Shown here: one piece after another, positions 40,001 to 52,315 of the stretch
Layout of the letters: every line of letters starts with the position of its first letter
Numbering within the stretch: the first letter of the stretch is position 1
Origin: Wuchereria bancrofti
Taxonomy: Eukaryota > Nematoda > Chromadorea > Rhabditida > Onchocercidae
Length of the DNA stretch: 64,000 bases
Direction of reading: 5' to 3'
NCBI GenBank assembly: GCA_005281725.1
Contig: SSBO01000001.1
Location: 4,324,399-4,388,398 of the forward strand
Made by a program: the position numbers and the translations under genes
Notes under the pieces: generated by a model
What the model was told of the DNA's origin: nothing
What the model saw: the letters and a program-made list of their open reading frames with translations, nothing else
Database searches by the model: none

Positions 40001-43000
40001 GTATGTAGTGAAGTTCAACATTTTGAAATATATTACTTTTCAACAAATAATAGCGAATAGTGCTCCATATTTCTTCAAAATCATAAATAGTGTCAAAGGT
40101 GATGAACATACTTAAGAATGCACTCCCTCCCTCACTCCATCCTCTCTAATGTGTATAACAAAAAATGCGGTAATTTATTTCTTAAATCCTCTCGAACAAT
40201 CCTGTTCTAAAATTATTAAGTTATCTCGCTGATAAAAAGCAGTTGAATAAGTACCACGATTTTAGCTTTTCCTCTTTCCTTCCAACCACGCTCCAATTTT
40301 TCAAAAGCGACACTTTCAATTTTGCGCATTAAGTCCTTTAGCAAAACATTTTTCAGGTCTTCACGAACTGCCACATATACTGCATGCACATAGTTTTCCC
40401 GAGCTACTTTCTGAAAGCAAAATGAATTTTTATTAAGGTTGAAAAAAGGATGTTGAATTGTAAATGAATAAGAAAAGACAACAAGAATGATATTACAATC
40501 TTTACTTTTTTCTCTAAAATCTGCTCTTCCAGTTCTCTTTGCTTCTTATTCTCTTCCGAACTTCTGACTTCCATTTTTTTATCCTCAATCAATTCATTCC
40601 GTTCTTCCCTAACCTTATTGCAAATAGCATCCGCCGGAGAAGACGCGCCAAACTGTAAAAAATGAAGTCGACATAAATTATAAAAGTTTGCTTAATAAAT
40701 TAATTTATGACAATTACGTCGATAATGCTCGCTTTTGGAGTGAGCAACAAAATATCTGAATAAGATTATATACATTTTAACTGTTATTTAAAAAAATTTA
40801 CTTGCCTCAAAAGAAATTGGACCTGAGGTAGTATTACTATATACTGGGTTTGATGTCATTTGTATTTGTGAGTTTTTCCAAGATTCACTGAAAAGTCGAG
40901 GGGTAATAACTTTAAAAAATGAACACGAAAAAAACATTTCAAATTAACTTTGGGAAATATATTTCAGAATACTACGAGCAACTGTGATTCAAATAAAAGT
41001 AGTGGATTTAACAATATACAAATTTTGTTAGATAATCTGCTGCAATCAAAGATGTTTAAAGAGATAAAAAGGTTCATAACTGAACAAAATGATCAAAGAG
41101 TGTTGTTTTTAATGCACTTGCAAACCGTTGGTAGTCTCTATTCCTTCGCGTATTGAAATTATAATATAAAAGAAAAAGCTAATTACAGACAAAAGAAAAC
41201 GTTATCCTGTTTCGAATTTTACAGTTTGTACAAGCTTTCATGACACGCTGCAAAAACTAAAATAGGAATGTAATAGCTAAAGGGATTAAGACACTTTCTG
41301 GATAAGTTTGTAAATCATCCATTTTCTCCTGTCATTGTACATGGACCAGATAATAAATTTTAGAAGATTTGAAAATATTAATACTATTTAAAAACTAGAA
41401 CAAAATACACCTAACAAAAGATAAACTTTTTTCTAGATTTCATTTAGAACTTACGCAGAATTTAAATCAGATGGCTGCTTAGCAACAGTAATGTTTGCAT
41501 TACTGTGCTCGATAAGGAAAGTTTCGGACATAGGCATTCCTTTTAACTCCACAGTATTAGGTACTGTATTTGGTGTTAGAAAAGGCATACCAAAGACTGA
41601 AAAATAGGTAATATTTCATGGAGAAAAAAAAGATGAAAAAGGACATGTACATATGCATAAAGAAGCTCATATATGTAATCATAATGTAAGATACAGAAAT
41701 ATGAATAAGACTACTGAGATGTCCCACAGGATTTTACATTAAATCAAAGGTGAGGATTTCATATTGCAGTGTAAGCCTACTTCAGGCAATAAAGCATTCT
41801 TATATATATTTAATGGACTTAATTAGGAAATCATCAATATCTCCTCCGGACTCTGCTTCCTATTTCTTAAATTCCTAGGCATCTTTCCTTGAAAATTAAA
41901 CAGTTTAATCCAGTCTTGAAGTGAACCACATACATCTTGCATAGCAATAACAAATAATGACGAAGCTAAAGGGAAACAATGATATATTTTACTAGATATT
42001 CGTGATCTATTAATAAAAGGAAGAATCCAACATTTAAGACCGTATTCTTCATTATGAATTTAATAAAAAAAAGAAAAAATTGAAGTACTACCTGCATCGT
42101 TTGGCCGTTCTTCTTCGTGTGTTTCAGCAATCTGAAAAACCAATTTATTTGTACATAGCAGAAAAACGGACTTATAACCCATAATCGTCTTCCTCTTTCC
42201 GTCCTTCCATCCTCTACCAATCAATACTATTCTATTCTACGAGAATCCAAATTTTGCAGGCAATGCAAATTGGAAAATCAAATTTGACAAATTTCTCACA
42301 AAATGCTTCCATTTAATTTTCTCCCCCTTTATTTTAACTAGAAACCACCTTTCAAGTAAAACAAAGTTAAGCAGATGCACATAGTTATAGTTAACTCAAG
42401 AGTCCTTAATTATACTCTCGTGCTATGCTCAAAAAATGTAAACTTCAAAAAATCTGACCATGCTTGGAGGAAGATGCACGGAAGTGGATCGAAACAAATT
42501 TTCGAGTCGTCGTTCGAAAGAAGGACGTGAGCTTTCTGCAGGAGGAGTAGATTGCATGACGCATGGAAGTCGACAATCACCCGAAAGCTTCTCGGGTAAA
42601 GTTATAAAATTCAGAATTGGCAGTGACTGAGTCGATTCATTCTCTAAAAAATGTCTAGCTGTTGCATGATAGAATTATCACAGTCTCATTCTATATAGTA
42701 TTTAGAACTAGTTTCATCAAACTTCGATAACACTCAAATCTATTTTTCAAAACTGACGATCATAAGAAATGTTAAAACGAACTAACTCTTTATTAAACTA
42801 TTTTTCATATGCGGTGATGTTGACTGATGTGCTAAACCACTTGTTCCAGCTTCTTCACTATGGGATTCTTCGCTGCTTGCAGTCACCGCCTCAACCATAT
42901 CCTAAATAACTTTCCAATTTGAGTATAAGCTAATGAGCTAGTCCGATATGAAAACTATCCCACACATGACAGCTGTGTTAAAGTTATCGCATAAGGTCCA

Positions 43001-46000
43001 GTTTTAAATATTTATTTTGTAATTTAGAACTGACTATGCTTCCAATTTATATAAAAGCTGAATATTTCCACAGATAATAATATTATGATCATGCAACACT
43101 TTAATACATAAAAACAAACCGACAGGTTTATCACTTGTAAATTTTTTGGTGAATGAAGGCTTGAAAGACGTCTACCTGCCCTAAAACGAAGATAGTAGTT
43201 ATTGTGAATTTCAAAGAAGAAAGACCATTCACTTTCCTGATCGGTTTACCGACCTAACAAATTCGAAGTAAAATATGCCTATAACTGCGAAAACTTGTTT
43301 GAGATATAGCAAACAAGTCAAGAATAATCTTCTGACTGTCCAAAATACTGAAATCACGTTTCTGGACTCAACACTAGACATATCAATAATCTTTTGTTTC
43401 CGATTCTTCTAAAGGATCGATGGTTCTATGTGATAAAAGAGCTTACTACTTTACGTCCAAAAATTTTCGTGCAAAGGTCGAAAATGCAAATTTCCGAAAA
43501 TTATTATCTATAAACTTTTTAATGTTATCGTTATAAGAACTTTAAAAACCTACCTGCAATTTCTGAAAGAGTTTGCTCCATCAGATTCTGTTTCTGATTC
43601 TGTAGTTGAGGAAGATGAAGACCATCTATGACCTTTCTCATTCCCACTGAAACTAGAATTTTCTCGATCCCTATAACTCCTGTGGTCACTGTAATAAAAG
43701 AAAAATCATATTATGATAGACAATAACGATAAAGAACTTTTGACAAAAACTGATAAAAATTTCCATTCTTATTTCAATCTTATAACTCTTCTTTAGCCGT
43801 AATAAAGTCGCCTCAAACATATGAAAAGGAAATTTTTTTTGGTTTTTGAAATTTTATTTTTGGATTCCAATAGTGAGACATACCGCTGTCTACGCCTTCC
43901 TTTCATAATTCGCTTCTTCCTCCAACCCACGTATTTGGATTGTTGCTGACGGATATGCTTCATTGATAAAGCTTTTCTATGACTTTTAGTTTTTTTTGTC
44001 TGAAACTGCTGCAAGTATTGAAATTTTTAGAAATCAACGAATTATAATGTTATCCACAAATTGTCCCGTGCTACGAGCTCAGCCACCAACGAGTTCCTCT
44101 GAACATCGTAAAACGAACAAAAAGCTTATAAATACAACATTTTAAATTACTTCCTAATTTTTCAAGCATTCATTGAACTAGTGCCTTATAATTTTACTGA
44201 TCAAGCAACAATTTCGAATGTTAAAACCTATCCCTAACTGCACCTTTAGCTCTTGTTGCTGCGTACTGAGCTGATCTTCGGTCACTACTGAGTCACTACT
44301 CACACTTTCCAGATCGGGTAAGTCAACATCCGGTTCCACGAAATGCTCATCCCGGTCAGTAATTTCTTGGTGCTGTTTTTTATATTTCCTTATGCGTTGA
44401 TAACTTTCCACTTCTTCCACTAGTTCTGGTGAATTTGATCTAGGTTCATGTGAACATTTTCTTGTATTATCATTTCTCCGAATTACAATTTCCTAAAAAA
44501 CATAAGGTAAAATATTTGATTATAAATAAAAGCATAATTTGAATGCTCAACTTAACCGATCTGATTTCCTAACACTATGTGATTTACATATGTAAGGAAA
44601 AATATCAAGTAAGGCTTGAGAGCCATCGCTCTTAAAGTGATAAAACAAATCAGAGTGAATAAAAAAATTTTCTTTATAAATATTGTTTGTCAATTTTCCA
44701 TTTTTAATTCCCCCTAAAAAATTCAAGTACAAAAGCACTCTGAACTATAACCCTTAATAATAGAAAACAATACAAAACATGTCTCATCAAAAGCTGAGAA
44801 AGTCTTCAAACTATTCCATATAATATTACGACTATTGATCACATCTTTACTTCACAGTTCAAAAAAACTCGGCAATTAACATCAGAATAAATCCTCTTAC
44901 TTTGTAGTAATCACTAGTTCCACCTGCTCCTTTTCTTTTGTAATATTTACGTTCCTAAAAAATTTTCAATTTCTTTTCAAATTTGAATCATTGGAAAACT
45001 ATATAAAGAAATTTAGCGAATTACACATAGCAAGGTTCGTAATTAAAGAAATTTTAAAAAAATGAAATAACTAAAAAAATTAAAAGCCAACTATTACCAT
45101 GATTACCTTATTCTCCCTCCTGTGCTCTAGAGAAGAAGAGGTACTAAAAGTTTAAAAAAATGATACTGCAATTTCCAATAATTGCGCAGCAGAAGTAGCC
45201 ATAATTTCTATGAAAAGGTTCAAATATCTTTAACTTTATAATATTTATCACAATTTCAATTTACTCTTTTTATCTTGGATTATATGAAACATCATACAGA
45301 TGTTAATGCTTACTAGATTGAATCTAACAGATTTTGATGTGAAGTCATCATATTGAATATATCACTTACTTCTACAATTCCTTTTTTTCGATGTCGATGT
45401 TCCTTCTCAACAGTACTACTGCTATCCTGAGAACTTTCTTTGCTTAATTCACTTCTTTCATCGCTTTCCGAATTAGTACTTCCAGAAGCAGAAGAAGCCG
45501 GAATGGCCTCACGAAAACGTCTTTTTCTTACTTTTATTTTTCCACCTGCTGAAGGAAAATAAATATCATTTGAGACCTGCTTGTTAAATCTGTTTTTCCA
45601 TAGATACCCTGCTTTTGGATTTTCTGAGAAATAGTTTTTAAACGACTTCCTTAAGGATATCTTAAAAGAAACTAGCCCAGTACTAAAAAACTTACTCGAA
45701 AAATAAGTTCTCAACTTGGTAAATTTCATATGTTACATTTGCTGCCAAAGCAGCACAAGTATTTAACGGAAACATGTTTAAACTAACCTGGAACACTTCG
45801 TTTTCTTCTCTGTACACTTGCAACAGCTGTTTCCGGTTTTTTTCTTTCCTCACTTTCCTGACATTAAAAAATATAAAAATACTTTAAGCTACTTAAAAAA
45901 AAAAATTTCCATGTAGAATATCAACTCTATACAGCTCACACGATCTTATCAATATTATGAAATGATTGGCGTATGGTGACACAAACATAAGGCTTCGAAT

Positions 46001-49000
46001 AATTTAGATGAAAGTTGAAGGACGTCATAGTTTCCCTCAAATAAAACAAATCTTAGTTTCTCCAAAAAATTAATGGTAAGTGCTGAAAGAGTGATAGGCA
46101 TAACTCCATTATAATGTCCTTTTCTCTCCGAAAGACAATATTTCTATAAACAATAGATGAAGCACTAAAATTACATAGACACCATGAACCACAAGATACG
46201 ATAATATATAATTTAAAAAAGAAACTTTCGACGGTGCTGGATCCATTGGAGCAACTTCCTCGCAAGAAGTACCTGGCACAGCTTGGTAAGTAGTTGGAAC
46301 AAAATTTAATGCTGTTGGTGCCGGACTTCTCATGGATAGGACTTGCGGTTGTGCTGGAGCAGACACAACTGTTTTTGCTCTTGGCCAAGTATTATCTATT
46401 GAAAAAATTCATCATAAAAAAAAAATAAATAGATACATGAATCATTTAAAATTTTAAACTTTTGTTTCTGGTAAAGTGCATTTAAATTTATTGGAAACAA
46501 ACTGAAATGTTCACAACTATAAATGGGTGAAGATTCGAAGGGACGACATTTATGGTTTCACAGTGATAGCCTTAAAAAGTTCAAAATTACCACAACTTAA
46601 AGTAACCTGAAGTTCGAAGAGGTGACGATGGTAGATTAGACCATACAGGAAATGGCATTCGTCCAGCTATTGGTGGAAGGGATGAGAAAACGTTGGCGGA
46701 AGGTGAAACTGATGGAAAACTAGGAAGAGGAGATATTGGATTGACTGGTATCGAGTGGTGGTAAGTAAATGGCGTCTGCGATTGTTGATGAGAAATGAAA
46801 TGATGGGAACAAAATGTTTGATGTGTTGTTTTTAACAGTGGACATGAAGTTGTAACGGAAGGAGATGTTGTCGATGAAGCAAAATATCCGGCTATTGGTG
46901 GAACTGTCGGACGTTCATTAGACGGTACCACATTTCCGATATGTGCTACTGTAACACAAATTTAGTTTGCAAATCTAATGTTTTTTTTTTCAAAAAATCT
47001 GAGATATAATTTAAAATATTTTTTATCACATAAATAATGACAAAATGTTTTCATCAAACAGTTGGTTCAGTTGACGAAAAAACTTGGATAACAGTTTAAG
47101 GATGAAAGTGATGGAAATGATACAAGGGATCGAATATATCATCGTATCATCCATCATTCCTTCAAAAGTGGTGAAGTAATAATATAAAAGAATTATTATT
47201 CATCAGCTAGCCTTTTCCCACTAATTTTTCCATCGGAAGCAAAAGCAAACAAATATAGAGCTGTTCTTTGTTGTTTATACCCAGCTTTTCAGAACTGCAG
47301 GTATTTTCAGACTGACCACAGCAAGTAAGTATGAAACTCCAAATTAATAAAGAAATTGAATACTTTTCGTCAATGCAGCTTCAACCGACTGCTGATCCAC
47401 TTGACGATGAGAAGCTGCTTCAGATTCTACAGGTTGTTTTTTCGATGACAGTTCTGATGCTTTAAAATCACTGGATTGCTGAGCACTGGTAGAAGGTGAT
47501 GGACTTATGAGAATTTTAGAATTTTTTCTTTTCTGGAATTTAAAATATTTGGTTACTTGTTTTGCTTTTTTTCGACTTTCATGGATTTGTTTTGCATTTT
47601 TACTATTTTACCAATTAAATATATCAGAAATTAATAATAGTTTTTTGTGAGAGAGAAAACTACCATGAAAAGGTTCCGTCTAGGAAATAATCTGATTTTC
47701 AGTTAAATGCCGCAAAACTTACACATTCAGAAATACTTGTACAGCTGACTCTTCGAAACTCAGTTAGTCTGTTATGATCCAAACGTGATAAGTAACGTGG
47801 TATTGGTGCTGTTTCCACTGCTCGCTCTTCATAGAGTCGACTTATTTCCTTCGCTCAAAAATAAAATATTCTATTATTTACAATAATTTATTATTAATCT
47901 CTACAATTTCTATATTTTTCCGACTAAATCAAGTGAAGCATGAAATGCAATTTTCAGAGCTAATTAATTAATGTTTTTGAACTGTTTTGAACTGTGTGTG
48001 CATGTGTGCGCGTATATATATATATATATATTATATAGTATGGGGTAAAAATCAGTATCAGTAGTTCCCGTAAACAAATAAGTTAATAAAGTAGAAAATA
48101 AACGCACCATATGGATCAATAATACACTTAATTGCTTGTCCCATAACTGAAGTACCGTCATTTTTTGCAACAAACAATTCAGCTTTACCAACATCCTGGA
48201 AGACAACGTACGCCATACCCAAATGTTTTTTTGTTCGAGGATGCATATACACGAATACTTCAACAATTTGACCGGTCTTCCTAAAAACATTGAAATATAA
48301 ATGTTAAAATAGAATGCCGCTTCGCATATTCTATTCATAAAAATGTAAAACTTTTAAGTAAATTCATTTTCTCTGCAAATTCTAGATATTTCATCTCAAC
48401 AAATTTTAAAGAAAACATATAAAAACCTACTGGCACATATCAGTCAAAAATGCATGATTTATGTTATCATTCAAACCAAATATGGAAACTTCACGCTTTG
48501 GTTGTGGTCCAACCGAGTTATTGTCCAACTGCAAAGAAATTTTACAATGAATGTTAAGATTTTCAAGTCTCCCTAATCATTTTCGCTCCACTAACGTTCA
48601 GCAAAATTACTGAGTAAAGAAAAACGAACTTTTGCAATAACCATAACAAAATGAAAAAAGAAAAAAAAAATTAAATGGTTCACATATAATCTCCGCATAA
48701 TAGACTTACAACAAAAGAAGGTAGTGGAAGGTCGATCGATTCCACACTACGAAATCTTGTTAGTGGATTCCTTGGGTCACCCAGTGTATGTACATTATAC
48801 TAAAATTATCCACATTATCAGAAATTTCATTTACGAGGTATTAAGGTGAGTAAATGAAACTTACGCTGTACATATTCCTATTAACATGACTGCAATATCA
48901 TTGAAGAAACTACACAACTACACTCTTTGTGGCACTTTTCTCTACTTTTTTAATCAAATTAACGTATTCTGCTTTCAAGTCCCGTTCTAATAATGAGACC

Positions 49001-49480
49001 CCTCACCCTCCCTCCCCTCCTCCCCCCNNNNNNNNNNNNNCCCAGCCATATACATAAGTTCTACTTTTGCAGCTTTGTTATACAAATAATTTGCTTTCCT
49101 TTGGACCCAAAAAGTACTTCAATTACTGTTCTATTCAAGAGTAAATTTCTCTCTCTGCAGTTCATAACAACAGCAAAAAAAAGCTTGTAAAAAGGAAAAT
49201 TGCATGGATATATTTATAAATTTATTGGCAAGAGCAGTTAAGGATCAGTTCTTTGTTTATCATTATTTGTATAAATGTGCTTTTAAATTACTAGACTACA
49301 GCTTTGTTCAATCACAATGATAAAGCTAAGAGGAACCTTTGGATCATCTTTGCAGACACCGTCACACCGAAAAATTACACGTTTTGTGTCGATATTAATA
49401 GCTTTCCAGGCGATCTTATGATGAATGTGATGCGCTGTTTCCAATGATGGACGCAGTCGACTTGATCCATCTGCTGACAT
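34055..49480 (-). CDS. set-2: SET1/SETD1-type histone H3 lysine-4 methyltransferase
   Basis: Thirty-five exons join in phase to 1682 codons: 49480-49337, 48799-48710, 48528-48431, 48280-48108, 47853-47723, 47532-47364, 46948-46607, 46395-46226, 45857-45788, 45548-45370, 44954-44901, 44492-44244, 44008-43884, 43688-43554, 43180-43120, 42901-42787, 42643-42459, 42131-42092, 41596-41455, 40887-40806, 40652-40506, 40410-40258, 39788-39682, 39411-39255, 38911-38697, 38347-38121, 37540-37497, 37186-36973, 36768-36618, 36457-36310, 36190-36140, 36010-35885, 35561-35442, 34743-34543 and 34285-34055. Domains: RRM at about 85-170 ([15 protein letters not shown]), S/P-rich middle, Glu-rich acidic run near 1210-1235, N-SET with WDR5-binding Win motif GCARTEGYY (near 1465), SET at about 1540-1665 ([31 protein letters not shown]) and post-SET Cys cluster [10 protein letters not shown]. 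It is the catalytic subunit of COMPASS in the nucleus. One intron has a GC donor at 40805. The exon 8/9 junction and a possible extra exon near 45108-45144 are the weakest points. Confidence 0.96.
38160..38240. repeat. Glu-codon-rich low-complexity tract in set-2 exon 26
   Basis: On the plus strand this is a TCC/TCT repeat; on the coding strand it reads GAG/GAA and encodes a run of acidic residues ([20 protein letters not shown]). Acidic tracts occur in the same place, ahead of N-SET, in SETD1 proteins. A plus-strand serine-rich frame here is only its antisense shadow. Confidence 0.85.
40968..41156 (+). other. Antisense open frame behind a good acceptor inside a set-2 intron
   Basis: In the intron between set-2 exons 19 and 20, the plus strand has a TTTCAG acceptor ending at 40967 followed by 62 codons to a TGA at 41154-41156. 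The peptide is balanced and helical in character ([20 protein letters not shown]). No family is recognised and no partner exons were found, so it may be chance. Confidence 0.2.
47994..48037. repeat. TG/CG then (TA)n microsatellite in set-2 intron 4
   Basis: An alternating purine-pyrimidine tract, GTGTGTGCATGTGTGCGCG followed by about 12 TA units, between set-2 exons 4 and 5. Such a run can adopt Z-DNA or a cruciform; here it is simply a polymorphic-type repeat. Confidence 0.85.
48999..49040. other. C-rich tract and assembly gap in set-2 intron 1
   Basis: From 48999 the plus strand reads CCCC, CCC, CCC, CCCC, CC, CCCCCC separated by one to three bases, and then 13 Ns (49028-49040). CCC resumes at 49041. 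On the set-2 coding strand this gives five G runs of three or more, a strong G-quadruplex motif in an otherwise AT-rich window. The gap lies in an intron, so the protein model is unaffected. Confidence 0.85.
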
Positions 49481-49488
49481 TTTAGCTC

Positions 49489-49494
49489 CTGAAA
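49489..49494 (-). promoter_or_regulatory. Probable trans-splice acceptor of set-2
   Basis: TTTCAG read on the minus strand ends 8 bases before the ATG at 49480, and no upstream exon is needed. This supports the chosen start. Confidence 0.6.
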
Positions 49495-52315
49495 CTAATG
49501 AAATTTCTTTTTGATGACTTAGAAATATGTACTTAACAAGTGGAATACATCAAAACCTACAAAACTCTCTTACTGTCCAACACATCTTTGGAAATTATGG
49601 CCCGTAAAGATATAGTTTTGATCCCTGACAACTAATCAGAATATAAAGTAGAAAGAATTTTTAAGGCTGTCACTGCTGGCTTGTTCTGAAACAGCCCTGC
49701 ATCCAACTAGTCATTGCATAACGACAAAAGACAATTCTTGATGCTAACTTCTTAGCATTTATTTAACTTCCTAACAAGCTCTCATTTATTTATCCCTATT
49801 TCGGCGTGAATTCAGAGTCCCGTTGAACTCGGTATAGACTATGATAAATGAATAATCTTGACAACTTGATATTTTCGTCTTTTATTGATCATCTCTCATT
49901 TCATTTCCTTACTTAAATATTTTATACCTAACACAGCTTCAGCGAGGGTTTTCTCCTTCTTTCACTTGACCTTCTTCACCTTATTATCGGAACTTTGTCC
50001 TATACTATCTTTTACATTTTTTGTTTATTTTTCAAACTTGCCTAAAATTCTATGTTCACAGCATTCATAACTTCTAATATTTTCACAATGTCTGTTTTTT
50101 AACCCTTCAAATTGAGACATTTTTATAGAACTATTCAAAATCAATAAATAGAGTTGTTCAGACAGTATAAGCACTAATATGAGATTTCGAACTATGTATT
50201 TTGGACTCAAATTTCATATGAATTTTCAGATCTAACGAAATCTCTTAATTGTAAACTAAACCATTTTGATGATATGAGGCGTTTTCATGAGCATCCATTC
50301 AGAAGATCCAGCAGGTTAACAGACGCATACTTTATTTTCTTTCGGTTCTACACATCACCAGGTTGATTTTATCCTGCAAATCGTTCTTAAAATTACTACA
50401 TTACACCCAGGCACATCCAGGAAACACTGGAAGGAAACTTTTTTCTGGGAAACAAATCCTGGGAAATAGATGGAACATATCAGGAAAAAGTGACTAGACA
50501 CTATTTTAATAGAAATAAATCTTATCTCATAACATAACAGTCCCAACAAATCCACACTACAAATTTAACATAGTCGTAAATGAACCAACAACTGCCGTGC
50601 TATCAGATTACGCCTGAAAAAATTACTGGCAGGCGACAAACACTGCTGGATAACAGCTGCGTATAGCAGCTCTCACATTCAGTTCAAATCCTCCTCTCCA
50701 TTCATAATTTTCCATAATTGTACGAGCTATTGAAAATGAACAGAGGTTACCTGTGAGAAGTGTAAAGAGTGAAATACTTACCTTGCTACGCACTTTCCCG
50801 ATCCTTCATTGTGGATGGTCATGTGAGTGGATGATGGAAGAGATTGGTCGCAAGTATGAGATTGTATAGCGTTCCAATGCCGGGTCTATCTTTAAGCGGA
50901 CTAAATTTTATTATATTTCGTGATCTATAAAGGTTTACTCTTCTGAGATTTATTATTTGAAGCATTTTCGTTCTTTTTGGGTGCATTCATTTTTCCCTCA
51001 CGAAATGGAAATCATTTCAGGTGTCTACCATTCTTTTGTCTTCTGTGCACTGCGATACGCTTTCTTTGCTGTTCTTGAGGAAAACTAGTTTGAATTGCAA
51101 CTTTTGGTCAAATTGATATAACAACTATCGAATGACGTGGGGCTCAATGTGCGACAAACCTTACAACCCTCCATGACATGGCTCTATCCAAACAGAAGCT
51201 GCGCTGACCACAATGAAATTCACTCAAAGATAAGTTACGTTTATAAAATTTTTTTAAACGCTCAACTTTATGAATCAATCGCCAAAAAAAATTTTGCACA
51301 GCATATTTTCTGAAAATGCAAGAAATATGCAACTACAGAATTCTTACCCTTAAAAAACAAGTCCTCAGCCGCAACCATTTAACACAAGGTAATTCAAGAC
51401 TTGCATTTGTCATTGTGGTACTGATACAACTAATGGTAATTTACATATAAGGAGACAAGACGATTTATATGCAGATGAATTGACCATTCGAATAATGAGC
51501 TATTCAAATAAATTGGATCTGATTGTCCATAAAATATACCCAAAAACCACTAGCTATATACTTGCTACACACATTAAAAAACCTCTAAATATTAAACTTA
51601 AAAGTCTAAAAGTTTGATATTTACAACTTTATGTAAAGAAAATCTTGAGTTGTGCGTGTGTAATAGACATTTTTATATGTTGCTTTTGTTTGAAGCCATT
51701 TCTCGGAGTCAGAAGTAAAATGTGTGACAGAAACTGAAACTTATCCGGACTTCCATTAGAAAACATATTATCCTGTGTGTGCGCATATCGCCCGCTTCTT
51801 ACATCACTGCTAAAGCAATGAATTTATCCACTGGCAAACAGGACCAAATGTGAGTGAAGTTTTTTATTTTTTCATATTTTGATTTTTATATGTTGCTTTT
51901 CTTTGTTTGTTTTTTCACATTTAATGTTGAAATTTAAGCAAAATGGTGATAGAGATTTAACAAATTAAATGAATTAAAGAGAAAAAAACGTAAGCAAATG
52001 AGTTAACGCACATAAAATATACAAATCACTCAACTAATGTGACATTCTTCTTCGTATAAACATTTGTTTCAAATATATCTTGACATTTGTTGTATCGACT
52101 TCTCAGTCGTGAACATAGATAGCTGTTACTCATCTAAATGAAGCAAAAATTATGATTTGTATTGCCATAATAGATAAAGATGATACGTGATCGGCGTATG
52201 TACGATTGTACTGCAATAATAAGGGGACACATAGCAACAATCCAACGATTTGAATGAATGGAAAAGAAAGTATACAGATCTAACATATCGTAATTAGCGG
52301 AATCTTATTTGCTCT
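49495..52315. other. Intergenic, no gene seen
   Basis: This is 2.8 kb between the set-2 start and the end of the ribosomal protein gene. Only short frames without splice partners are present. The part next to 49494 should hold the set-2 promoter; no element could be identified. Confidence 0.45.
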
